Source: Sipunculus nudus (Eukaryota; Annelida; Sipuncula; Golfingiida; Sipunculidae). From it: a stretch of 64,000 bases of DNA. Positions 11,504 to 22,869 of this stretch are shown in pieces; within the stretch, counting starts at the first letter, position 1; each line of letters begins with the position of its first letter. Both the position numbers and the translations under genes were made by a program. The DNA is taken from the NCBI GenBank assembly GCA_026874595.1, contig CM049307.1:32349862-32413861 (forward strand), given 5' to 3'. The notes beneath the pieces are model-generated. The model was given only the letters and a program-made list of their open reading frames with translations, did not search any database and was not told where the DNA came from.

Positions 11504-11680
11504 TTTTAAAACTTTGCAACCCTTGCACCTGAAACTGTCTCAGAATCTGAAACAATGAACTGCGTGACCTTTGTTCGCTGTGCCAACACGGCCCGTTACC
11601 ACTGGTTACATAGGCGGCTGCCGGCCAGCCGTGGCTAGGGGAAAACCCAGAGCAGACATCGTTCCCAGTGTATCACCGTT
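11504..11680 (-). promoter_or_regulatory. Candidate non-coding first exon and promoter area of the Piwi-like gene
   Basis: The coding exon at 8,037 begins at an acceptor, so an upstream exon is required. Here a GC-rich segment on the minus strand ends in TTTTAAAA|GTGAGT, a strong donor, about 3.5 kb upstream. The upper boundary is a guess. Other upstream donors were not excluded. Confidence 0.3.
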
Positions 11681-12711
11681 TATTAGGATAATACATATTC
11701 TTCTAATCAACATTTAAAAGTGGACAAACACTGTCTAAGTGGTATGTTATATGCGTATTTGATAAGAATATCTCTATTTCTTAACGAATACGACATTTTC
11801 AGAAGAAATATAAGAATTTAATTGTCATGTGGAATGTCTCCAGTTTTCTAAAATCATCTTCTAGGGCTCTTGCACAGCGTAGCGTAGTATGAGAGGACGG
11901 GTGCTAGGGCTAGTTGTCAACGAAAGATCTATATCTATGTGCTGCTCATATCTGTCAATATATTGTCACAAGTCACAGGGGTAGGATTTGACAAACCATG
12001 TATAAGACAGATGACGTGAAGATGTGAGCCGTATGGCACACTACCGTTACAGCGTTGGACACGGCCATGGTCTGTTTTGGTTTCCTTTCAATGTTAACCT
12101 CGATCTAGACCGAACCCATTGTCAATTTCCAGGAAAGCACACTTTATCAGTTTTGTTTCGTGTTTTTATAAAACAGATCAACATGAATACGACAAACTTT
12201 CTTACCTTTTTTTGAAAAAGTGCTGACACTTATATTAGTTTGTCGTCAAAAAAGTCCCGCGTGCCAAAATACGTTCATTTCCGACAAACTGACCCAAATT
12301 TGACTGGTACCCGATTCTTCGTGTACTGTGGTCAGCAAGCTTGTGCTGTCCCTTCGGCAGTTCTCGTTTCAATTCTCGTTGACTACGTTTCAGATAAACA
12401 GAGGTAGCCCGATGATAGGCGAAAAGAGCCGAGGAGTTCCGATTCCAAGATAGGGCAAAGATTTGCGTACCAGGCGTACAGCTGGGATAGTTACAATATT
12501 TGACACCAGGTGGCTCTCCTATACGGGTGAGTTCATGAACTTTCTGTTGAAAGCTGACCCAGCTCCAGACGCGCTATGATTTACGATTGGGGTGTCAGTT
12601 GCTCTTACACCAGTAATAGTGAAAGGCGAGGGTCTTGACCTGTTTGCGGAAGTTAATAGCCTTATTACATAGCTGTACCGCCCTAGATCTGTCAAAATAT
12701 AGGTGCATTGC

Positions 12712-12790
12712 GGAGGGGCGGATACAGGATTTGAGAATAGGGGGCAGCGACGCAGAAGTATCATAGGACATAAAGGGTCCATTGGGTTTA
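12712..12790. mobile_element. Fragment of the GGGGCGGAT MITE family
   Basis: AGGGGCGGATACAGGATTT matches the left end of the element at 30,252 and the partial copy at 33,956; no right end is present. Confidence 0.4.
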
Positions 12791-13129
12791 CACACTATCA
12801 GAAACTGCCTCGTGGCTACGCGATAATTATCTCGTTCCCACGCGTTACTATGCCATGCTAGCAAAAGCACTCATCTAGACCTGAATAATGATTGTGGTTT
12901 GTTGTATGACAGAGCGTTGGTGCAGCTTAAATTTTGTGTATGTATTTCGTTGTATGTGTGTTTGCGTCGAACGCTTCGAGGTAAATTTTTAGCGGTTTTC
13001 ATTGCGTTGGTTCAACATTTCATTTGCGTTGGTTCAACTTGCCCATTTTTATTTTTTCATGGAAAACTGTATTAAGTTTGTTTTGGGGTAAGGGTGATAT
13101 AAAACCTTGTGTACCAAAAATATGAATTA

Positions 13130-13520
13130 AACTAAAACACATGTTGGTATTTTACCTTCGGAGGAAAAAAAAAACTTTTTTTTTGGGGGGGGGGGGGGAC
13201 TAGGGTTAGGGTTATAAAATCTCGGGTATACCGAACAGGGAAAACAACATGTCTGTTTGTGTTGTCTCAAGGGAGAAGCTTACAACAAAAGGTGTCAGCC
13301 ATGCCACTTCATTATAGGCGGGGGAGGAGGAGGTGAGGGGGGGGGGGGGCGCAGGGAGACATGCCCCCTCACTTAAAGGAGACCTTCTTCATTTGCTCAT
13401 TCTTCTCTATCACATCTTTCTTTGTACAGTTATATTACAGTTATGTATTTCATCTTATAAAATTAAGTATGACACATTTTACCTGGACTGCCCCCCCCCC
13501 CCCCCTCCACCCCACCACTC
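13130..13520. repeat. Homopolymer-rich stretch with short telomere-like motif
   Basis: Poly-A/T, two poly-G runs (about 13,184-13,198 and 13,339-13,350), two TTAGGG-type units at about 13,202-13,216 and a poly-C run at about 13,491-13,505. The open frames over it are low-complexity shadows. Confidence 0.8.
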
Positions 13521-13719
13521 CCATTCCCAGCTCACACATTCTCTGAACAAACATAGCCCATGCATGAGTGATGTATGAGTCCCGGTTGCATCGTTTCTTG
13601 GTCTCGGCATATTAAGCCCGCTCCATATGCATGCACATAATTGACCATAGTCTTCATCGAGTGCAGAGAAGCATGCCTTGAGGATTTAAGATGTAGGTCT
13701 TACTGTATTGTCTATCTTA

Positions 13720-13739
13720 ATTATCTCGTTCCCATGAGA

Positions 13740-13824
<85 letters not shown>

Positions 13825-13910
13825 CGTGGTCACGAGAGACTATATCGCGTGGGAACGAGACAATTATCGCGTGGCCGCGAGATACTATTTCGTTGGAACG
13901 AGATAAAACT
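13720..13910. repeat. (TA)n tract flanked by palindromic TCGTTCCCACGCGATAAT-type repeats
   Basis: About 80 bp of (AT)n lies between copies of ATCTCGTTCCCATGAGATAA and ATCGCGTGGGAACGAGA in alternating orientation. A related copy (CGCGATAATTATCTCGTTCC) occurs near 12,819. Confidence 0.8.
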
Positions 13911-14512
13911 AATTTTGTGTATATCCTATGCGAGCCATCGTATATATACGAGCAACCGTAAGAGAGAGAGAAGACGTTAACACAATATTAATATTTATCA
14001 ATATATAATAAATCCATGTATGATCGACGGGTTTTCCCAAATGCGGTTTCGGGTTGAACACTTGTTGTGAGGGGCGGATGCTGGCGCTATTTCTTGCCCG
14101 CGCCGGGTTCTAATAAGGATCACATATATGGCTGAAGATAGCCCGTTTACTTATACACCGCACTGCGGACACAGTTGCGCACCTACAGATATACCTGGCT
14201 CAAAAACAAACTTGATATTATCCGTATAAGTTGTTATCGTGCATCAGTTACCAAATAGCCATCTCTTTTTCTGTTCAGATATACACACGTGCTATTTGAA
14301 TATAACAGTACTTGATTTGCGTTAAAGCCAGGAGGGTTTGCGTTCATCCCCGTTCGATTGTGTGTTTGGGTGTTTGTTCACATCATTACTCATGCAATCA
14401 TGAACGGAATTTCATGAAATTTTCAGTTCATTTCGGGGAGGGGCCAAAGAAGAATCGATTAGTTTTGATATGGATCCGGAATATGATCCGGATTCATGAA
14501 CATCATCAAGGA

Positions 14513-15565
14513 CAGGGTTGGGTTTTATCCGGATAAAACTTGTTTAATCCATGCAGGACAATTGATAAAACTGGGTTTTATCCGGTTTAATCCAGCTTTA
14601 TCCGGATTATACATAATTAAATTGGATCAAACTAAGAATCACCTAGTAAAATTTAATTGAATTAACATAAATGATAATCTGGATAAATAAGTTCATAAGG
14701 TTTATTAATATTTTTACAGTATATAAGCTTGATATCCAATTGTTAATTTCCACCAGGTTCCATGTTTCACTGTTGTCTGCAGCAACTATAGCTAATGCTC
14801 AACAGACACCAGAATGAGGTGCAGTCCCTTTGTCATGACTTGATGGTTGTCAAATGGTAGCCCACTGTTGCTGCTTGTGTAAAAATACTTTACCAGTTGC
14901 AAAAGGGTCAATGAATCACACTTACTACCCCACATTCAGAGAAACCTACTTGGGCAAGATAGCTTTTCAAGTATTTTATCATTTGCCCATGGAAAGGTCA
15001 CCCCCACAAAATTATTGACATCGTGACTGATGTCGCTGTATATCATAAGTCCTTTATGCAATAAATGACTGGATTATGTACATCTCTCAGATGTAAGAAT
15101 ATATGTTTATCTGTGAATATATGATATTCTAAAGTACCACTGATTGTGGAGTTTAACTAAACATGTATGAACTGGAGTTGTTTAGCTTAAATCTATAGTG
15201 TAATGTACGAAATAGGTGATGTTTTAATAAGTCATACTCCAACTGACCTCTCTAAAGAAGATAAATAATTTCAATCTTAAAAATTATTATTAAAATCATG
15301 GCATGACTATCTGTGACAAAAACAATGTGTTTTATGAATAAATATTTGGTCTCATAATAATTCAGTTAACCAGACATAAATGTTCCTTATAAGATCTGTA
15401 TTTTTTTTTACAGTGGAAAGCTAAACGTAAAATAAAATGTTTGGTCCACAGACTTTATACACCCAAACTTCGGATAAAACTGGATAAAACCTGTTTCATC
15501 CGATCCGGATTAATCCGGATTTATCCAGTGGATTAAACTGACTGCGGATAAAACTGCCAACCCTG
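14513..15565. mobile_element. Non-autonomous hAT-type DNA transposon, 1,053 bp, with 8-bp target duplication
   Basis: The left terminus is CAGGGTTGGGTTTTATCC and the right terminus is the inverse of CAGGGTTGGCAGTTTTATCC. Both ends carry many GGATAAA/TTTATCC subterminal repeats. The flanks are an exact 8-bp direct repeat, ATCAAGGA, at 14,505-14,512 and 15,566-15,573. An 8-bp target duplication with CAGGG-type ends is characteristic of hAT transposons. The interior is AT-rich with no transposase, so mobility would depend on an enzyme encoded elsewhere. The intact target duplication and well-matched ends point to a fairly recent insertion. Confidence 0.85.
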
Positions 15566-16223
15566 ATCAAGGAATATTCACAAAGTTACAGTCACTTATG
15601 GACGGATGGACCTGGGAGTATTGGCCGAATAAATGAATGCAAACACGGTTTTGGAAGCATCACACAACAGGAGCCCCAACATGGCGGAGGCTCGCATTCC
15701 TTAGATTGCAGATTTATAGTCATACATGTATATGATTTTGAATGTGATTCTATCTTTTGTAGCTATTGCATGTTTGGATGTATACTCACTATACTGCATC
15801 ATGGACAGCGGAAGAGCATTTGATCGTGTGCAGCATCGATGATCGTTTAATAACATCAAAAAATGTGCATGGACGTGAATGGACGATTGTTGGGAAGTCT
15901 TCAACAATTCAGTCGCAAGAGTGACCGCCAAAATCGTAAGCTTATACTTTGAACCGAGCAGATGTACCTTATAGATTTTACAACAATAACAAAAATGATT
16001 ATGAACCAATCCAAGCCGACAGACACACATCGGAATGTGCCAACAATAAATAGACAAATGACCAGGACATCATGGCGCTCAGTTTACTAGCATGACATTG
16101 TTGCCTAATATTCACAATTGTTTGACATTTCAAGAAATTGAGTGTTCCAGCTTTATAGAAGGACAGAAATGGTTGTGTGCTTTAAGGCATATTACTTGAT
16201 AATTCGGGGCAAAATATATGGGC

Positions 16224-16347
16224 CTAGAAAGTCGAGGGGTAAATCGCTCTGCTCTCTCCCCTGACGACCTGGGTTCGATCCCCGGCGTGGCTATGAGTAT
16301 GGGTTGTGGTTGCCAAGGCCGGTGGTTTTCTCCGGTCTTCGTTTTCA
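16224..16347 (+). mobile_element. tRNA-derived SINE fragment with Meta-domain-like core
   Basis: A pol III B box, GGTTCGATCCC, lies at 16,272-16,282 in a tRNA-like head. It is followed by GTTGCCAAGGCCGGTGG and TTTTCTCCGG, resembling the Meta domain shared by bivalve and other metazoan SINEs. The A box is not clear. The 3' part is missing because the LINE 3' end abuts at about 16,348. The Meta-SINE assignment is from memory of the family and was not searched. Confidence 0.6.
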
Positions 16348-17855
16348 ACAACAACAAAGTTTATTGTAGAAAGGCCTCATGGCCCCAATACAAATAACTT
16401 AAATAACATATAAATATACACAAGTTTGCCATCACTTTCTGCCAATATGTGCTTAATCATGTTAAAAGATATATATGTCGTAGAAAAGAATTGCACTGAT
16501 ATACACAGATGAAAATATATATGTGTACAATTATCAATTATACATTAAATTACGGTATTCAGTGAATTTAATAATTTAAGTACTACTTTATGGAATATTA
16601 TTTTCTGAAATGTTTTCCTGTCTTACTCTGTTTACCTGAAATAAATATACACCTAAATCATACTGTATCTTGTGATTCTGTGTTCTCAAAATCTGAATAA
16701 GCCCATATTTATTTTGTGGAAAATTCTGTATAAATGATAAAAATTTATTTCTTAAATCTTTATATCTGGAACACTTGAAAAGAATATGTGCCTCATCTTC
16801 AATTTCATCATTATTACAAAATTTACAGAGTCTCATATTTACTGGAGTATTACTTCTTCTGCCTACTTCAATCTCAAAATCATGGTCACTTAGTCGAAAT
16901 TTTGTTAAAACCTGTCTATAGATGTATGGGATATTATTTAAGTATCGTTCTGGTTCAATGCCTGATTTTACTTCACTATATATACTGAGTTTGGATTTTT
17001 CTTTAATTTCAGATAACATCTCTTGCTGTCCGATATCCTTGACTCTTTGTAGAAACATATCAATAAACATTTTTTCATCACCAACTCCCTGTTCTAACCA
17101 TGCATGGCCAAATCCATACCTATTCAATAAATGCTTAATATAGCCTGGCCATGTAGGCTTACCTAGTTCATTTAACCGTTTTAGGGCATTATAACAAATA
17201 AAAGGATATCTAGAATTTCCCATATTCAGTATTCTTAACCAATATTTTAGACATCTCTTAAAGTACATACAATGCAAAGGATATCTACCACATTCAAGCA
17301 GAACTCCTGCATTAACTGTGCTTCTGCTAACACCCAGAATTTCTTTACAAAATCTTGATTGCACATTATCTATAATTGGTCTTGATAAGAATCCCCAAAT
17401 TTCAGAACCATATAATAATGCTGGTGCTACAACTTTATCAAATATATTCATTGTGATATCAGGAGACATTTTACCACATTTAGATTCACATTTTTTAACC
17501 ATATTCAGGCCCTTCTGTGCTTGAAGTGTTAATAATTTCAGACAAGGATTCCAGGACAATGTAGAAGAAAATATTATTCCCAGATATTTATATTGGTTCA
17601 CATTAGTTAATTGTTTTCCCTTGAAATACCATTTTTCATTATGTTTAATTATACCTGCCCTCTTAAATACTACAGCTTTTGTTTTTTCTGCATTTACTTG
17701 CATACCCCAATGGTTACAAAAAATTTCTAAAATGTTCAATATATTTTGTACACGACCAACTGAGTCGCCAACAATACATATATCATCTGCAAAAGCTAAG
17801 TCTTCGTTTTCACAATCCTGGACACTACCGAACGCCACCAGTAGAGTCATGGAGA
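16348..17855 (-). mobile_element. 5'-truncated non-LTR retrotransposon (LINE)
   Basis: Contains the 3' half of a reverse transcriptase frame, a short 3' UTR, an AATAAA hexamer (near 16,362) and a (TTG)n-type tail abutting the SINE. Upstream of about 17,855 no further RT sequence is seen, which fits the 5' truncation typical of target-primed insertion. Confidence 0.85.
16588..17850 (-). pseudogene. LINE reverse transcriptase, C-terminal fragment
   Basis: An open frame of 420 codons, though the natural start is missing. Near its N-terminus is LAFADDICIVG, the catalytic motif C of reverse transcriptase in the FADD variant. Then come the thumb-region motifs YKYLGI and ALLYGSEIW. Towards the C-terminus is a zinc-knuckle-like CX2CX9HX4C (CKFC...H...KC), as in the zf-RVT tail of many jockey/CR1-like LINEs. 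The fingers, most of the palm and any endonuclease or ORF1 are absent, so it cannot be active. The long uninterrupted frame suggests a young copy. The clade is not resolved. Confidence 0.85.
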
Positions 17856-17999
17856 ATGCCTATTATCAGTTATAATAACTATTTGTACAATTCATGAAAA
17901 ATAAATAACATAAAAAAAATATAATTTGTTATTGGTTATATGAGGATCAGTATAATTTTATATACTTATAGGATGTCCTTTAAAAATTTAATGTATTTT

Positions 18000-18735
18000 T
18001 TTAACAATAAACTTAATTATTATCCTAATTTGCATAAAATATCTGCAAATTAATTCCTAAAAAAAGTTATTTTGTACCAAAATTACATAACCATGCCTGT
18101 GTAAAGCCAACATATGTATCAAAATATTTCTTTATTTTTTATTATATTTCAATAATTGATTCATATATGCAAATTATCTCATTAAATATGTAAGATACAA
18201 AAAATGATCCAAGCAGAAATCGATTCTACAGGAAAAATTTGCTTAGAATCAATTAAGGATAGTTTGGCAGTGGCGATGATCAAATTGTTCTGGGGTTTGT
18301 TCTGTCTGTTATTGCATATATAACTACTTAGTATTTAAATAAGCAAATTAGTTTATAAAATGACGCGAATGTGTGAATTTTCTTTTAAAAATAAAAATAA
18401 TGAACAGAAAACAGTATTCTCTGTTAAGCTATTCTTATAAAATAAAAACTTATAATTTAAAAATAAACATAGGAATATGCATAATTTATCTGCAACTGCT
18501 TAAAATCCATGCATGTAAAGCTATGGTATATCTGATGCAATCTGAATATTTTGTACTCATTTTACCCCACTCTGCATACTTAAAGCCAACATTTCAATAT
18601 AATTATGTATAACATCATTTTTCGATGATTTATTAAAATATGCAAATTATCTTATTATATATGCACAATACAAACATGTCCCAAGCAGAAATCGATTCTG
18701 CAGGAAAACGATTATCGAATTGTACTGGGGTTTGC
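18000..18735 (-). repeat. Two copies of an AT-rich dispersed repeat with AGAAATCGATTCT core
   Basis: Copies at about 18,000-18,320 and 18,465-18,735 share CAAATTATCTCATTAAATAT, AGCAGAAATCGATTCTRCAGG and TGTTCTGGGGTTTG. Three further copies lie at 50,790-52,150. There are no coding features and no recognised termini. Confidence 0.7.
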
Positions 18736-18774
18736 CATGTATAACCCCAGAAGTGCAAACCACACAAAAACGCG

Positions 18775-18950
18775 AAAAATAGGTCATAGTGACCTAATTT
18801 ATTTTTCACGAAGGACCTACAAAATTTTAAGTAAGATGTTTCTATGTCAAACAGTAACCATTTGTGCTTTGTGAACGGCCTGACGGACCACGACCAAAGA
18901 GTGATCGCTATAGCTCAGATAACCTATGGTCAGCTGAGTTAAAAAAGCGA
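18775..18950. repeat. Dispersed repeat ending in GGTCAGCTGAGTTAAAA
   Basis: Contains AGTGACCTAATTT, GACGGACCACGAC and GTGATCGCTATAGCTCA. A second copy at about 57,480-57,680 has the same order of blocks and ends CAGTCAGCTGAGCTAAAA. Probably a SINE- or MITE-like family; the class is not determined. Confidence 0.6.
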
Positions 18951-19778
18951 ATGTGTTCAGGTATGCCACTAGATTTTGCCGTGGGCCACGCCCTGGTCTA
19001 CTAAAGCAGCTGATGACGGTCAGGGATTTGTCATGAATAACCAACAAGCCTTGGTCCATAAAGAGGCTTCCTGGATTTCTCTGAATGAGGTATCTGCTTT
19101 GTCAAATTTCTCTTTAATTCCACAGAACATTTTAAGCGGATGGTATTGTAAAAGCGACCAGCAAGCTATTTAATTGCTACACCTGCATGTTTATACGATG
19201 ATGGCGGGAAACTTTTACAGTAAACATCTACGAGTTTAACACTATTATCTTGATTTATTCCAGTATCCATGTTACAGTCGAAATCTTTTAACTCTTTGTA
19301 TTATTAATTTAAGAACACAAATGCAGTGAATAGTGGCGACAGATTTAAAATGGAAAGGATCTCCATCATTTTACGCATATTATATTAATTGTAAGCAGCA
19401 CACACATATATAATAAAATGCATCTACAAGCCCCAGCAAGTTTTGAACTGCGCGAACGTACAATTCAGCCCTCACCATTCAGTGTAAAATATGGCTTTAT
19501 TCATAACGCCCAACTATGAAGCAGTTAAAGGCCAAGGAACCAGTTTCACAGAGGCTTTTTAATTTTAAGGTTGATCCTATGCCATTTGCTATCGAGTTCG
19601 AGACGTCATCATTAAACACTGAAGCCAAATCATATAATCAGAACTTGAGAGAAGAAAAAATAACCCCATCGAAATTCAAAATTTCTGCGTGATGCTCTGT
19701 CTTATTTCCATTGATGATATTTATATAATATGAATATAATAAAAAAATCGACAATACAATAACAGCTTAAGTTTAATT

Positions 19779-21375
19779 GTATCCGCCAAAACTGACCTCC
19801 CTTTCACCGATCTTTCTGAAACCCCGGGATAATTATTGGTTCACATGTGAACTCGTGCCTATCAAAGATTGGTGGCGCCACATGCAGTCCTTTTTGAGAA
19901 GTGTTCTTATGAGCGTCTTTCCTATTGCTAATAGCACATATCTCAGGAGTGTTCCAATGTATTGGGTTGAAATTGTGCATATCCTTAGATCTTCGATATC
20001 TTGTACCTGAGACTACTGACGCCATCTGTATTCGTTTTTGTGTGGCGTCCATCGGCGTATTTGCTTTGGTGAAAATCACTTATATCTCAGGAGTGGTACA
20101 ATGTATTGGTCTGAAATTTTGCATGGCCCTCCATCTTGGATAGCTTTCTAGTAAACATGACAAGCAGAGCCATTTACCATCCCGTTTTCGTAGAATACAT
20201 TGTTACAGTTTTCTCAGGAGTGGTTTGCCGTGTCAGCCTGAAATTTTGCATGGACATAGATTGTATTTGGTGAAACTTCCACATGTATCTTCTCAGGAGT
20301 GGATTGATGTATCAGCCTGAAAGTTTGCACATATATCTGTCTTGGTTAGCTTTGTCGTAGCCCAAACATTGGGCGCCACCTACCGTTCTTTTTCGTAGAC
20401 TATATTGATGCCCTTTTTCTCAGGACTGGTTTGGCGTATCGGCCCTAAATTTTGCATCTCATCCGTCTTTGGTGATTTCTCGTACACGAGAATAGCTGCG
20501 CCACCTACATTCACGTATTTGTATGATACATTTATGCATTTATCTAAGGAGTGGTATAGATCTTGGCACAAGACTGGTGGTGCCATCAACAATCACTTTT
20601 GCGTGATGTCCATCTGTGCATCTGTTTTGGGTAAAAATCACACATATCTCAGCAGTGGTTTGGTGTATCGGTCTGAATTGTGCATGTGGATTGATCTTGT
20701 TTAGGCTTCTCGTGCATAAAACTTGTGGCGCAACCTACAATCACATTTACATGTCTATTGACCTTAGAATGGTTTGTCTTCTATACAAAGCTGGTGGCAC
20801 CACCTACAATCAGTGAAATCTGCGTCCATCTGTAGGTGTGTTTTTGTAAAAATCACACATATATCTAAAGTGATTTGGTGTATCGGCCTGAAATTGTGCA
20901 TGCAGATCGATCTTGGGTAGATATTTCGTACACAATTAAGGCTGGTGGCGCCACGTTTAATCCCATATTTGTAGAATACATTCAGACATTTATTTCAGGA
21001 GTAGTTGAATGTATCCGCCTGAAAAATTGCTCGTCAATCCATCTAGGGTAGCTTTCACATATGCACGAGACAGGCGGCGCCACCTACAATCATGCATTTA
21101 CTAATAAAATACCTTTATCTCATGAAGGGTTTGATGTATCGGCCTGAAATTTTCCACTTCATTGATCTAGGATGTCATTTTCTTTTTCACCTGACAGGTG
21201 TTGCTACCTACATTAATCTCTAATTTTTTCCATCCATATATTGCATCCTGGGATACTTGGACATCTCTGATGCCACAAAGCTGTCACGTCCGGAGAGATT
21301 CCATGCCTCACTTTATACATGCCTCTGTAATTCGGCGGCCTTAAGTCGCTTTTCGAATGCCTATATTCTAGTTAA
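19779..21375. mobile_element. Pearl/HINE-like element 2
   Basis: The left end is TTGTATCCGCCAAAACTG; the right end includes TTCGGCGG and TTCTAGTT, matching the other copies in inverse. The core is a tandem array of about 140-bp units with CTCAGGAGTGG, CGGCCTGAAATTTTGCAT and GGTGGCGCCACC. Many units are diverged. The subterminal segment TCACGTCCGGAGAGATTCCA matches copy 3. Confidence 0.75.
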
Positions 21376-21581
21376 TACAGAAATATATAAACTGAATGTT
21401 CGCAAACTTATACTAGAACCAATTATGTGGTGAACAGCCTTGATATAGTACGATAATGTACAGTCATTTACTCATGACCATATATGTACGTTTTAGGCCT
21501 TGACCAGAACTGCAACAATTCAGAATTACAACTCCACATTTTCCACTTAAAACTGCACTAACAGGGATCAACCTCAAGCTG

Positions 21582-21584
<3 letters not shown>

Positions 21585-21652
<68 letters not shown>
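21585..21652. repeat. (AT)n microsatellite
   Basis: A long AT run; frames across it are artefacts. Confidence 0.95.
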
Positions 21653-21653
<1 letters not shown>

Positions 21654-22059
21654 TGGGTTGACATATTATTGTAGTGCTTTCTTTGACCGCTAGATGGCAG
21701 CACCAAATCTTTTTCAGTTACATGTATTGTTCAAAATCTGTAAACTCGAGGTCCTTTAGCTGGTGATTCAGTTGTTTCATCAACAAACGGTCACAAACCA
21801 CGCAGTTGACATACACCACCAGCAACATTCGTTGGCGGTTACAAACCACCACAGATCACACAAACCTTTACGCAACCGTAGGCGGTGGTCACATACCATG
21901 CACAGATCACAATATTTAAATTTTTGGAGATCACAAACAGCGCAGATCCGGGCGCGATCATAGGTGTCGACATGAACACAGCGTGCACCGCCTGGGCCAA
22001 AACATATGTCAATCAGGAGATGCTCTGAATGATTTGGCTCCAATTTTTTTATACATTTT

Positions 22060-22090
22060 CCCACTGGCTGATACCGTATCAGCCAGTGGG
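22060..22090. other. Perfect 31-bp hairpin
   Basis: CCCACTGGCTGATAC and its exact reverse complement are separated by a single base. A T-rich run lies just before it. It could be two abutting transposon ends or a terminal hairpin; neither is proved. Confidence 0.9.
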
Positions 22091-22381
22091 AGGTTGCATT
22101 TTATCTGTCGCGCAAGCGCAAAATTGGACCTCCGACCACGCGGCTCCTCTGCCTTTTTATGAAATTCTTTATAATATTACATTTTAATGGTAATATCTAA
22201 TCTTCGCTGTGCTAAAACACGTTAATTGTTCCTTGTTTTGACTTTTTAAGTGGGTGGGGAAACGTCCACATCACGTGACTCATGGTAATTTTGTTAGAAA
22301 TCATTTATTGTAAAAATTCAGAGATGATTTGATTGTCTGAGTTGTGGTATCAAGGCGTTTTACGTCCACAGATTAAATATA

Positions 22382-22562
22382 CAGTGGAACCTGTCTAAAA
22401 GACCATCTAGCTGTCTAATAAGACCACATGTCTATAAAGACCACCGCAGAGTGAACTGAAAGCATTCATCTTGGTTACAACTGATCTGTCTAATAAGAGC
22501 ACCTGTGAATTAAGACCACTTTTGGTAAGTCCGTCAGGTGGTTAATTACACCGGTTTCACTG
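22382..22562. mobile_element. MITE with CAGTGGAACC ends and TA target site
   Basis: The left end CAGTGGAACC and right end GGTTTCACTG are inverted and each is flanked by TA. The interior repeats TCTAATAAGACCACC-type sequence. This fits Tc1/mariner-type MITEs. A second copy is at 37,675-37,818. Confidence 0.75.
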
Positions 22563-22798
22563 TATCTATGAATGCATTTCTCATATTATAATCCTCTAAA
22601 TTACCTGTAAAAAAATATCGATTGTTGATTGATCGAAAAATTTGGGACGAACAACAATATATATATATCATATTATAATTTTTTTTACAGGAAAATTTTC
22701 ACTGTACCAATACAATCATAACGAGCATCTGCAGGTGACCCCCACGCTTTCATTATATTTGACACACTTTAACGGTATTTTTAATTCTTTCGAGCAAT

Positions 22799-22813
22799 CC
22801 CCCCCCCCCCCCC
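22799..22813. repeat. Poly-C run
   Basis: Homopolymer; similar runs occur at about 24,624-24,642, 25,478-25,489 and 55,785-55,806. Confidence 0.9.
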
Positions 22814-22869
22814 ATCATCTTTACAAGTCTGCCAATCAACATAGGATCTACACAGAGCTTGATGGATGT

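Noticed and set aside
12519-12870. Two overlapping minus-strand frames
   Set aside because: Partly made of a GGGGCGGAT MITE fragment; low-complexity otherwise.
13202-13216. Telomere or interstitial telomeric tract
   Set aside because: Only about two TTAGGG units; too short to mean anything beyond local G-rich low complexity.
21780-22064. Cysteine-rich 94-codon minus-strand frame with CxxC motifs
   Set aside because: The cysteines come from a simple repeat of GTGATCTGTG/TTTGTGACC-type DNA, not from a protein domain; no start context or splice support.
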